Assembly (NCBI RefSeq): GCF_050699935.1
Contig: NZ_JBOHGB010000001.1
Location: 124,001 to 188,000 of the forward strand
Source of the DNA: Actinophytocola sp050699935
GTDB taxonomy: Bacteria; Actinomycetota; Actinomycetes; Mycobacteriales; Pseudonocardiaceae
Reading direction: 5' to 3'
DNA length: 64,000 nt
This document shows, in pieces, positions 41,263-49,391 of the stretch. The stretch's first letter is position 1, and every line of letters starts with the position of its first letter. The notes below the pieces were generated by a model. It was not told the DNA's origin. It saw nothing but the letters and a program-made list of their open reading frames with translations, and ran no database searches. Made by a program: the position numbers and the translations under genes.

Positions 41263-42669
41263 TCAAGCGGCTTTCGGCAGATCCGTTTCCGGAGCGTTCG
41301 CCGGAATTTCGGTGTCCAGCCAGGACGGGCCGGGCGCCGGCATGCGTGGGGCCTGCCGCAACACCCTGGCCGCCAGGCCTGGCTTGAACAACGTCTCCGG
41401 CCGGTCGATCATGCCGGCCACGCGCATGAATGCCTTGGTGACCTTCGGGTCCTTGCTCGTGGCGTACTGCACGCGCGCCAGGTACGCGTTGGCGATCCGG
41501 ATCCTCGCCGAGCGCTCACCCGGCACGTCGGGGAAGGCAAGGTCGCCGCCGGCGTTCATCTCCCACGGTGTCTTGACGGCCTTCCCGACTACCTTGAGGA
41601 ACTTCTTCGGCTCGATGTTGCCCGTCCTGCTCTCTCGCAGCAGGTTTCGCAGCGCCAAGGCTTCGATCGCGGTGACGGTCATGCCCTGCCCGTACAGCGG
41701 GTTGAAGCTGGCAACGGCGTCGCCGAGCACCAGCAGTCCGTCCGGGAACCGGGTCAGCTGTTCGTAGCGACGGCGCACGCTCGCCGGGAACCGGAAGCTG
41801 ACCGCGTTCTCCAGCGGTTCCGACTCGCGGATCGACTGATAGACGACCGGCCCTGGCAGCGAGCGCGCGAAATCGAGAAAGCCCTGGGGGTCGGTCGGCG
41901 GTTGGTCGCCGAGAATTCCGGTCAACGACAACACACAGACGCCCCCGCCGAGCTGGCCGAAAAACGCGCCGCGTGGGTGCGCCGGGGAGGCGATGAAGAC
42001 GATCGACTGCGCGCCTTCGAACCACTTCGGATCGACCCGGTAGTGCCGGGTCGTGTAGGTGAGACCGATCTTGATGCGGTCTTCCGCCGGCCGCTGGTAG
42101 CCGAGGCCATCCAGCCAGGCCGGCGTGCGCGAACCACGGCCGGTGGCGTCGACCACCAGATCGGCTTCGAGTTCGAGTTCCGCGCCGTCGGACTGCCGGC
42201 GCACGAGGACTCCGGTGACCCGGTCGCGTCCCGAAGTGCTCAACGGCCGGAGGATGTCGTGCCGTTCCAGGTATCGGACGTTCGGCAGCGCGGCCACCCG
42301 GCCACGCACGTGGTACTCGAGGACAGGTCGGGACGGGGCCAACATCACCAGGCCGACGTCGGTCGGTGCAATGGGCCGTCCGTTGAAGTGCCAGCGGATC
42401 CGGCCGATGTCGGCAGCCAGCGCGCCGGTGGCCAGGACCTCCTCCGTCAACCCGGGGAACAGTTCCTCGACGATCATGAGGCCACGTGAGTGCAGGCCGT
42501 GCGCGTGGTGCGAGTGTGGTGTGCCGCGGCGCGACTCCCGTACGCCGATGAGGTCATCCCGGTCGACGACGACCACGTCCGAAAAGGACTCGGCGAGTAC
42601 GCGCGCGGCGAGGGTGCCGGCCATGCTGCCACCGAGGACGACCGCGCGCTCTCTGGCCATCATGTTCAT
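41263..42669 (-). CDS. FAD-dependent monooxygenase/oxidoreductase, copy B
   Basis: 468 residues from ATG 42669 (GAAAGGAA upstream). N-terminal VVLGGSMAGTLAARVLAE, middle VVDATGRGSRTPAWLDGLG and GLLVLGDAVASFNPLYGQGM place it in the same family as the enzyme at 7463-8914, with which it shares most motifs. A hydroxylase or epoxidase of a polyene or aromatic intermediate is likely. It is divergent from the first MFS pump. Confidence 0.88.
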   Translation of the reverse strand: MNMMARERAVVLGGSMAGTLAARVLAESFSDVVVVDRDDLIGVRESRRGTPHSHHAHGLHSRGLMIVEELFPGLTEEVLATGALAADIGRIRWHFNGRPIAPTDVGLVMLAPSRPVLEYHVRGRVAALPNVRYLERHDILRPLSTSGRDRVTGVLVRRQSDGAELELEADLVVDATGRGSRTPAWLDGLGYQRPAEDRIKIGLTYTTRHYRVDPKWFEGAQSIVFIASPAHPRGAFFGQLGGGVCVLSLTGILGDQPPTDPQGFLDFARSLPGPVVYQSIRESEPLENAVSFRFPASVRRRYEQLTRFPDGLLVLGDAVASFNPLYGQGMTVTAIEALALRNLLRESRTGNIEPKKFLKVVGKAVKTPWEMNAGGDLAFPDVPGERSARIRIANAYLARVQYATSKDPKVTKAFMRVAGMIDRPETLFKPGLAARVLRQAPRMPAPGPSWLDTEIPANAPETDLPKAA

Positions 42670-42984
42670 CGTGTTTCCTTTCCCGGTTTGCATCGACGGT
42701 AACAATCGTCCGGTCTTTCCCGGTTATCGCGGCGTGCCGGGTTGATCGGGCGACACGCTGGGCAATGGCGGTGGCTGCGCACGCTCGGAGATGCTCTGGA
42801 CAGCGACTGAGGACAGCATGAGGCACGCCGCGTGTCGAGGAGCGCACGCAGAAAGACGCGGGCCGGCGATCGGCGTGTCAGCGTCAACGTGCGGAACGAG
42901 AGGCACAGCCCGCGGTGTCCTGGGCGTGACAGCTGGGGTACGTGGCGGAGGTGCCCGACGTTGTAGCCAACGGAAGGAACAAAC
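42670..42984. promoter_or_regulatory. divergent promoter region, monooxygenase B / MFS pump 1
   Basis: 315 bases between divergent starts. No frame with coding character and no strong hairpin. It should hold both promoters; the AAGGAA and GGAAGG ribosome sites lie at its two ends. Confidence 0.4.
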
Positions 42985-44598
42985 GTGACCGTCGATAACG
43001 CGCCACCGAAGGCCGGGCGCCGAGAATGGATAGCGCTGGCCGTCCTGACTTTGCCTACGCTGCTGGTCACGATGGATTTGAACGTCCTGCTCCTGGCGTT
43101 GCCGCATGTCGCCTCGGATTTGCAGGCAGGCCCGGTCGAGCAACTGTGGATCACCGATATCTACGCGTTTATCGTGGCCGGTCTGACGGTCACCATGGGA
43201 AATGTCGGGGACCGGTTCGGCCGGCGAAAGATCCTGCTGATCAGTGCCGCGATGTTCGTGGTCGCCTCGCTGTTGTGCGCGTTCGCGACCTCGGTGACGA
43301 TGCTGATCATCGCCCGCGCGTTGCTCGGTGCGGCCGGCGCGGCGTTGGCGCCGCTGACCCTGGCGCTGATCATCGGGACGTTCAAGGACCCGAAGCAGAT
43401 GGGGACCGCGCTCGGTGTGTGGGCGAGCGCGCTCGGCGGCGGCGTCGTGCTCGGCCCGCCGATCGGCGGGATCGTGCTGAACTCGTTCTGGTGGGGTTCG
43501 GTCTTCCTGATCGGGGTACCGATCATGGTGGTGGTGCTGCTGGCCGGGCCGGTCGTGTTGGAGGAGTCGCGCAACCCGGACGGCGCCCGGATCGACCTGC
43601 GCAGCGTCGCGCTGTTCCTGGTGGCGATCCTGCCCGTGGTCGCGGCGCTGAAGGAGGTCGCCCGCTCCGGGGTCGGCCTGCGGCCCGTGCTGCTGTTGGC
43701 GCTCGGTGCGGCCGGGATCGTCTTGTTCATCCGGCGGCAGTCGCGCATTCCGAACCCGCTGCTCGACCTGACCTTGTTCAAGAGCAAGCTGGTTCGCTCC
43801 GGGATGTCGGTGTTCGTGTCCGGTGGCCTGTTCGCCGGTGCACTCGCCCTGGTCATAGCCCTGTACCTGCAGCTGGTCGAGGGCTTGTCGGTACTGGCCG
43901 CCGGCCTGTGGATGCTGCCGGCGGCGTTGGTCGGGCTGCTGTTCAACAACATCGCGCCCAAGGTCGCCGGTGTGTTCCGGCCTGGTCACGTCATCGCCGT
44001 CGGGATGCTGATCGCGATGGCCGGCTCGATGATGTTGACGCTGGTCGGACCCGTTGGTGGGCTGGCGATCGTGGTCGTCGGCCTGGCCGTGGTGCTGATC
44101 GGGACCAGCCCGATCGGTCCGGTGGCCAACCAGGTGGTCATGACGAACACGCCGCCGGAGAAGGCGGGTGCGATCGGTGGCCTGGTGTCGACGGGCGGCG
44201 AGCTCGGCGCCGCGTTCGGCGTCGCGGTGCTTGGCAGCGTGGCGGCCGCCGTATACAAGGGGAACATGATCGTGCCGGCCGGGCTGCCGGCGGACGCCGC
44301 GACGACGGCCGGCGAGGGCATCACCGGTGCGGTCGCCGTCGCGGGCGAACTGCCGGCAGGCCAGGCGAACGCGTTGCTCGCCTCGGCGCATGACGCGTTC
44401 AACGCCGGGCTGATCACCGTCGCGGTGATCGCCGCGATCGGCTTCGTCATCATCGCCACGGTGGCATGGCGCGGGCTGGGACATGTCGCACCGTTCGGTG
44501 CCGGACACGGTGCGCCCGAGGCCGACGCCGACCCGGCCGACGCCAGGCCCGACGCGAGTGACGAACCAGATCCTGATGCGGACCGGGCCGCGGCCTGA
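42985..44598 (+). CDS. MFS efflux pump 1 (DHA2, 14 TMS)
   Basis: 537 residues, GTG start behind GGAAGG. Fourteen hydrophobic segments, motif A GNVGDRFGRRKILL and the antiporter motif C LGGGVVLGPPIGG identify the DHA2 (EmrB/QacA) drug:H+ antiporters. The C-terminal tail is acidic (EADADPADARPDASDEPDPD). It is paralogous to the pump at 53516-55081 (GRREWxALAVL start). Likely exports the product or gives self-resistance. Confidence 0.92.
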   Translation: MTVDNAPPKAGRREWIALAVLTLPTLLVTMDLNVLLLALPHVASDLQAGPVEQLWITDIYAFIVAGLTVTMGNVGDRFGRRKILLISAAMFVVASLLCAFATSVTMLIIARALLGAAGAALAPLTLALIIGTFKDPKQMGTALGVWASALGGGVVLGPPIGGIVLNSFWWGSVFLIGVPIMVVVLLAGPVVLEESRNPDGARIDLRSVALFLVAILPVVAALKEVARSGVGLRPVLLLALGAAGIVLFIRRQSRIPNPLLDLTLFKSKLVRSGMSVFVSGGLFAGALALVIALYLQLVEGLSVLAAGLWMLPAALVGLLFNNIAPKVAGVFRPGHVIAVGMLIAMAGSMMLTLVGPVGGLAIVVVGLAVVLIGTSPIGPVANQVVMTNTPPEKAGAIGGLVSTGGELGAAFGVAVLGSVAAAVYKGNMIVPAGLPADAATTAGEGITGAVAVAGELPAGQANALLASAHDAFNAGLITVAVIAAIGFVIIATVAWRGLGHVAPFGAGHGAPEADADPADARPDASDEPDPDADRAAA

Positions 44599-44612
44599 CA
44601 CGAACCAGGATT

Positions 44613-44652
44613 CGAACCCGGCCGGGTGCGTCGCAACGCCCGGCCGGGTTCG
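44613..44652 (+). terminator. hairpin terminator after MFS pump 1
   Basis: Perfect 14-bp inverted repeat (CGAACCCGGCCGGG, 44613-44626 with 44639-44652), 12-base loop, 14 bases after the stop. Confidence 0.75.
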
Positions 44653-44835
44653 GCGCGTTCACATTCAGCGCTGCTTCGGTAATTCGGTGACCGGCACATT
44701 ATGCGTACAGCGTGATGCGCAACTGTCGATAATATTCTCCCGTTGTTGGCCGCTATCCTGAGGTCGCGGATATTTCGCACGCCGTCGTGGCCAATTCGCT
44801 CTGGTTCAGGCCAGTTGACGTAGAGGAGTTTGACA

Positions 44836-46038
44836 TTGTCCGCCAACACACAGCTTGTCGATGTGAAATCGTCAAGCAGACGCCGGGACCTGCCCGCGCT
44901 GACCGGCGTGCGGTTCCTCGCCGCGCTGGGGGTGTTCTTCTGCCACGTCGTGGACCCGACGAACCCAGGCAACCCCGATGCCCCGGAGCCGTTCGGCGAC
45001 GCCGACCTCACCGCGGTTCTCAGTAACCTCGGCAACTCGACCGGCTTGATCGGCGTGTCGTGCTTCTTCCTGCTCAGTGGATTCGTCATCACCTGGTCTG
45101 CCAAACCCGGTGACCGGGTGACCTCCTACTGGCGGCGTCGCGTGGTGAAGATCTTTCCCAGCCACGCCGTGACCTGGGCGCTCGCGATGCTCCTGTTCGC
45201 GTCCGTGTTCACCCAACGCTTCGGCATCCCGAACCTGTTCTTGATCGACAGCTGGTTCTCCGACCCGACCTTCTGGGGCGGCGCGAACACTCCGGCCTGG
45301 TCGCTGAACGCGGAGTTGCTGTTCTACATTCTCTTCCCGTTCCTGCTGTTCCCGATCAAGCGGATCGCCGAGGACAGGCTGTGGCTGTGGGCGGGCGGCG
45401 TGGTGGCGCTGACGGCCGTTGCCTGCCTGGTCACGCTGTGGGCCATCCCGGACACCCCACCGCTCGACGAGGTGTCGCTCCCGCAGTTCTGGTTCATCTA
45501 CTTCTTTCCGCCGATGCGGTTGTTCGAGTTCGTCCTCGGCATGATCGTGGCGCGCATCGTGATGAGTGGCCGGTGGCCGCGGATCCCCTTCTCCCTAGTG
45601 GGGGCGCTGGTCGTGGGCGGCTACCTGCTCACGCTCGTCGTGCCGGCTCCGTACAAGATCGTGCTCGTCACGATGGTCCCGCTGGCGCTGGCGATCGGCA
45701 CGCTCGCGTCGGCCAACCTGCGTGATAGCCGCACCGTGCTGGGCACCGGGCCGATGGTGTGGTTGGGCAAGGTGTCGTTCGGGTTCTTCCTGACACAGTC
45801 GATCGTCATATTCGCGATCCGGCCCGCGGTGTTCGGCGACGCCGAGCACGGCACGGTCGGCGGCATCCTGCTCATCGTCGGCCTGCTCGTGACGAACGTG
45901 TTCTGCGGCTGGCTGCTCCACACCTGCGTCGAACAGCCGGCGATGAAGTACTGGAGCCGCTCGAAGAAACGCGTCGCCGATAACCCGTCGCGGCCCGACG
46001 AACCGGCCCACGACTCGGATCCGGCCATAGTGAAATAG
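44836..46038 (+). CDS. acyltransferase 3 family membrane protein
   Basis: 400 residues from a TTG start at 44836, favoured by AGAGGAG seven bases upstream; a TTG six bases earlier is too close to that site. The start RDLPALTGVRFLAALGVFFCH, the conserved His of this segment, and about ten membrane helices match the acyltransferase 3 family, which O-acylates sugars and macrolides at the membrane. It may acylate the product's sugar or the cell surface. Flanking hairpins make it a single-gene transcript. Confidence 0.88.
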   Translation: MSANTQLVDVKSSSRRRDLPALTGVRFLAALGVFFCHVVDPTNPGNPDAPEPFGDADLTAVLSNLGNSTGLIGVSCFFLLSGFVITWSAKPGDRVTSYWRRRVVKIFPSHAVTWALAMLLFASVFTQRFGIPNLFLIDSWFSDPTFWGGANTPAWSLNAELLFYILFPFLLFPIKRIAEDRLWLWAGGVVALTAVACLVTLWAIPDTPPLDEVSLPQFWFIYFFPPMRLFEFVLGMIVARIVMSGRWPRIPFSLVGALVVGGYLLTLVVPAPYKIVLVTMVPLALAIGTLASANLRDSRTVLGTGPMVWLGKVSFGFFLTQSIVIFAIRPAVFGDAEHGTVGGILLIVGLLVTNVFCGWLLHTCVEQPAMKYWSRSKKRVADNPSRPDEPAHDSDPAIVK

Positions 46039-46053
46039 GTGATGACGACGGCG

Positions 46054-46083
46054 CTGGCCGGGCGGTTGTGGCCGCCCGGCCAG
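46054..46083 (+). terminator. hairpin terminator after acyltransferase
   Basis: Perfect 12-bp stem (CTGGCCGGGCGG, 46054-46065 with 46072-46083), 6-base loop, 16 bases after the stop. Confidence 0.75.
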
Positions 46084-46203
46084 TTCGGCATTCGATTTTA
46101 CTTACATGACATTCCGTGTGTCATGTGCGCTGGTGTTCGGCGGCTTGGTCTGTTAGCCTTTCCGGGAATCTTTCCGAATCTGCATGGGAGCGGTAAGTAA
46201 GTC

Positions 46204-46791
46204 ATGGCCAAAGTTTTTGTGAGCGCGACGGTCTCGGTTGACGGGTTCATCGCGGACGAGAACGACGGAATCGGCCCGATGTTCGACTGGATGGGTAACG
46301 GTGACGTCGCGGTGGATACCGAGGGCGCCTATGCGGGGCTTCGAGTCACTCAGGCCAGCGCCGAATACATCCGCGAGGAGTTCATGCCCGTGCGCGCCGT
46401 CGTGGTCGGCAGAACGTCGTTCGATCACGCCAACGGATGGAACGGCGAAGTGCCTGGTGCCGACCACGCGTACGTGGTGACCCACGAGCCGCCTGCCGAC
46501 TGGGCGTACCCGGACGCGCCGTTCACCTTCGTCACCGACGGCGTCGCCAGCGCGATCGCCCAGGCGAGGGAGTTCGCCGGCGACGGGGCCGTCTCGGTGA
46601 CCGCTGGCGACATCGGCACCCAGGTCATCGAGGCCGGCCTCGCCGATGAGGTTCACCTCGAGCTCGTGCCGGTGCTGTTCGGCACCGGAAAGCGCTTCTT
46701 CCACGATGGCGGCACGCAGCGGATGCTGGAGAACCCCCGGGTATTCGTCGGCGACCGGGTGGTCCACCTCTGTTATCCGGTAAGCAAATGA
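46204..46791 (+). CDS. dihydrofolate-reductase-like (RibD C-domain) protein
   Basis: 195 residues. The start VFVSATVSVDGFIA, the AVVVGRTSFDHANGW segment and the GDIGTQVIEAGLADEVHLELVPVLFG end belong to the RibD C-terminal/dihydrofolate reductase-like reductase superfamily. These use NADPH to reduce a pteridine- or pyrimidine-type substrate. There is no link to the neighbours by overlap; the gene is isolated between hairpins. Its role in the pathway is unknown. Confidence 0.85.
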   Translation: MAKVFVSATVSVDGFIADENDGIGPMFDWMGNGDVAVDTEGAYAGLRVTQASAEYIREEFMPVRAVVVGRTSFDHANGWNGEVPGADHAYVVTHEPPADWAYPDAPFTFVTDGVASAIAQAREFAGDGAVSVTAGDIGTQVIEAGLADEVHLELVPVLFGTGKRFFHDGGTQRMLENPRVFVGDRVVHLCYPVSK

Positions 46792-46830
46792 CGCGGTGCC
46801 GGCCATGACCCGATACCGCTGACGGGTGAA

Positions 46831-46902
46831 AGCCGGAGGGTGAGGTTCCCTCCGGCTCACAGCTACCATCTGCCGTGGCCACCTAATCCCGGTGGCCACG
46901 GC
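46831..46902. terminator. two back-to-back hairpins between convergent genes
   Basis: First: 10-bp stem 46831-46840 with 46848-46857. Second: 12-bp stem GCCGTGGCCACC 46872-46883 with 46891-46902, 7-base loop. They lie between the reductase-like gene (plus) and the glycosyltransferase (minus), one probably serving each direction. Confidence 0.7.
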
Positions 46903-46930
46903 ATTCTGCTTCAGCAAGTGGCATTGACGC

Positions 46931-48337
46931 TCATGGCCGGTGCTCGGCGGCCAACTGTTCGACGATGGGCACGATCTGGCTGGGCGTCGGCGTGCCGAGC
47001 CAGTTGTTGTAAAGCGCCTGAGCGCCCTTCTGGAACGACTTGTCGGTGAGCACGTGCTCGATCTTGGCACGGATCTCCTCCACCGATTCCTTCTGGTAGT
47101 TCAGTCGGATACCGGCGCCGTACTTGGTGACGTGCTCGGCCCAGATCGGGCCCATCACGTGCTTGGCTGGCACCTTGAACGTGGCCTCGGGCTCGTCGTC
47201 CTCGACGACGCCGAAGTCGGTCCCGGAATTGATCACGAACTCCGACGACTCGGCCGACGGGAGCGCCTCCATCAGCATCGACTCGTCGGTGTCGGTGACG
47301 ATGTGCGGCACCTTGTTGGCCACCGCAGCCAGGGAGGTGCCGTTGCCACCGTGGTGGATGTGCAGCGAGCAGGTGGGCAGCAGCCGGTTGATCGGCACCC
47401 ATTCGACGACGCGCACGTTCGGTGGAATGCGGTCGATGCCCCGCAGCTGGTATTCGTTCACCGTCGCGACGAGCTCGATCTCCAGGTCCGCCACGGCTTC
47501 GAAGATCTTGGGCGTGCGGCCCCAGTCCCCGTCGACGAACCGGCGCAGCGACTCGCCGAGCGACAGCGTCACGCGCGGCTTCTCCGGCTTCTGGACCAGC
47601 CAGTCCTGCAGCGGCTCCGGGTAGGCGTAGGGCACCCAGCGGACCGGAACCTTCGGCTGGATGGTGGGCAGCCGGACGCCTTCCGGCAGTGGGTCGATCG
47701 TCCACTGTCCGAACAGCAGCTCCTCGTCGACCCAGACGCCGTACTTGTCGGCTAGCGGTCGGATCAGGTCGGTCATGGGGTTGTCCGCCAACCCCGCGGC
47801 GCGGATCTGCGGCCTGGCGGCCTCGATCCTCCGGTGGAAGTAGGCCGGCCAGTCCAGGCAGCTTCCGAGAAAACGAGCGTGCGCGGCCCCGCTGACTCGG
47901 GCCGCCACCGCGCCTGCCGGTCCGAAGACCGGGTCCCACAGCACCAGGTCCGGCTTCCAGGACCGGGCGAAGTTCACCAAGTCCGCCGCGTAGGGCAGGT
48001 CGGGCCGGCCGTAGTCGGACATCCCGCAGCTGACCTGCTGGAAGTAGGGGATCCAGTGCTCGAGTTCCTTGTCGCTGAGGTTCATCGCCTTGGCGTAGGC
48101 GAGGACCTCCTCGGCGCTCCTGAGCTGCGCCGCGTCCTTGCGGAACCTGGGGTCGTGCTCGTTCGAGTCGCCGAGGGGGACCGGGGTGAGGCCGACGCGC
48201 TCGATGGAGCCGCGGATGCCTGGGTGGTCGTGGAACGCGATGAGCACCTCGTGCCCGGCGTTCTGCAGCGCGGTCGCGACCGGTGTCAGCGGATAAACGT
48301 GCACATTCGCTGGGTAGCAGGTGAACAGGATTCGCAT
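46931..48337 (-). CDS. glycosyltransferase 2 (EryCIII-like)
   Basis: 468 residues; ATG 48337 behind AGGAGA. MRILFTCYPANVHVYPLTPVA opens the N-domain and HIHHGGNGTSLAAVANKVPH is the sugar-nucleotide site. The long form with the PEKPRVTLSLGESLRR segment is like the activator-dependent family, which usually needs a P450-like helper. No such helper gene is visible here. A long insert (about 345-395) distinguishes it. Divergent from the methyltransferase gene at 48600, so a sugar-related unit. Confidence 0.88.
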   Translation of the reverse strand: MRILFTCYPANVHVYPLTPVATALQNAGHEVLIAFHDHPGIRGSIERVGLTPVPLGDSNEHDPRFRKDAAQLRSAEEVLAYAKAMNLSDKELEHWIPYFQQVSCGMSDYGRPDLPYAADLVNFARSWKPDLVLWDPVFGPAGAVAARVSGAAHARFLGSCLDWPAYFHRRIEAARPQIRAAGLADNPMTDLIRPLADKYGVWVDEELLFGQWTIDPLPEGVRLPTIQPKVPVRWVPYAYPEPLQDWLVQKPEKPRVTLSLGESLRRFVDGDWGRTPKIFEAVADLEIELVATVNEYQLRGIDRIPPNVRVVEWVPINRLLPTCSLHIHHGGNGTSLAAVANKVPHIVTDTDESMLMEALPSAESSEFVINSGTDFGVVEDDEPEATFKVPAKHVMGPIWAEHVTKYGAGIRLNYQKESVEEIRAKIEHVLTDKSFQKGAQALYNNWLGTPTPSQIVPIVEQLAAEHRP

Positions 48338-48599
48338 GATTCTCCTCGAACGTTCTCGTCCTGACCGGACCGGGCTCTCGCAAAGAGAGGATATTTTTCG
48401 GCCGTATCGATAAACAACTCTGTGCGTGCGTCATCTCATTCGGGCCGGTGCGGTGGGCAGCCGATCGCGCACCGTCGAAGATGCCGGGCCATTCGCCCCG
48501 ATGTGACGATTCGACCGGTCGGGCATATCGCGGGCCCCGGCCCCGCCAGCCGCGGCCCCATTGGCTCAGGTCCAATTCGAAAGCCCTGGGAGGGCACAC
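48338..48599. promoter_or_regulatory. divergent promoter region, glycosyltransferase 2 / methyltransferase
   Basis: 262 bases between divergent starts, with an AT-richer tract near 48390-48420 (GGATATTTTTCGG) that is a good promoter candidate for the minus-strand gene. Nothing else recognised. Confidence 0.35.
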
Positions 48600-49337
48600 A
48601 TGCTTGCAGAGGCGTTGTTCGGTATCGGCCGTCGGCTGGTCAAGGGACTCCGGCCCAGGGGGCGTGAGTACTTCGCCCGGCGCGCCTGGGACCCCACCCG
48701 CTACAACCGGTCCACGCTCGGCGGTCCCGAGATCGAGGACAACGAGCGGCGCATCGTCGACCTCATCGAGAAGTACGCCCAAGACGCGCAGCGCACCATC
48801 GAGTTCGGCTGCGGACCGGGCGACTACCTGAGGGCCGTGGCGAAGTACACCCCGGCGCCCGAGATCGTCGGGGTGGATGTCTCCGCCAAGGCCCTCGAGC
48901 TCGCCAAGCGCCGGGTGAACGACCCGCGGTTGCGCCTGGTCAACGGAGACTTCTGGAAGGACCTGGAGCTGGGCCAGGCGGACGTCGTCATCTGCGTCGG
49001 CGCCATCCACCACCTTGGCCGCGTGCGCGAGGTCGTCGACCGGCTCAAGACGTTCGTCAAACCCGGCGGCGTGCTCATCGGGAACGTGTGGACGATGGAC
49101 AACTACCACGAGTACCAGCGCAACGTGCACGGTTCCCTGCGGCACTTCGGCCGCGGCGTGCTGTTCCTGGCGAACGCCATCGCGTTGCGGGTCTCGAACG
49201 GCCGCGTCAACTGGGGGTCGTACCGGTCGGAGGTCCTCTACACCCACCAGGTCGACGAGATCCTGCGGGACCTGTCGGAGGAGATCCTCTACCGCTCCAA
49301 CACCCGCTACATCACGGGCTTCGCCATCCGCTGCTGA
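48600..49337 (+). CDS. SAM-dependent methyltransferase
   Basis: 245 residues from ATG 48600 behind GGGAGGG. Class I fold with the SAM motif TIEFGCGPGDYL near residue 65, VDVSAKALELAKRRV and VVICVGAIHHLGRV. Probably an O- or N-methyltransferase of the sugar or aryl group; no feature selects between them. It precedes the radical-SAM gene by 54 bases on the same strand. Confidence 0.85.
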   Translation: MLAEALFGIGRRLVKGLRPRGREYFARRAWDPTRYNRSTLGGPEIEDNERRIVDLIEKYAQDAQRTIEFGCGPGDYLRAVAKYTPAPEIVGVDVSAKALELAKRRVNDPRLRLVNGDFWKDLELGQADVVICVGAIHHLGRVREVVDRLKTFVKPGGVLIGNVWTMDNYHEYQRNVHGSLRHFGRGVLFLANAIALRVSNGRVNWGSYRSEVLYTHQVDEILRDLSEEILYRSNTRYITGFAIRC

Positions 49338-49391
49338 CCCGATGCCACCCGGCCCTCGACACGGCTTCCTGACGGAGCAAGGAGTAAGCCT

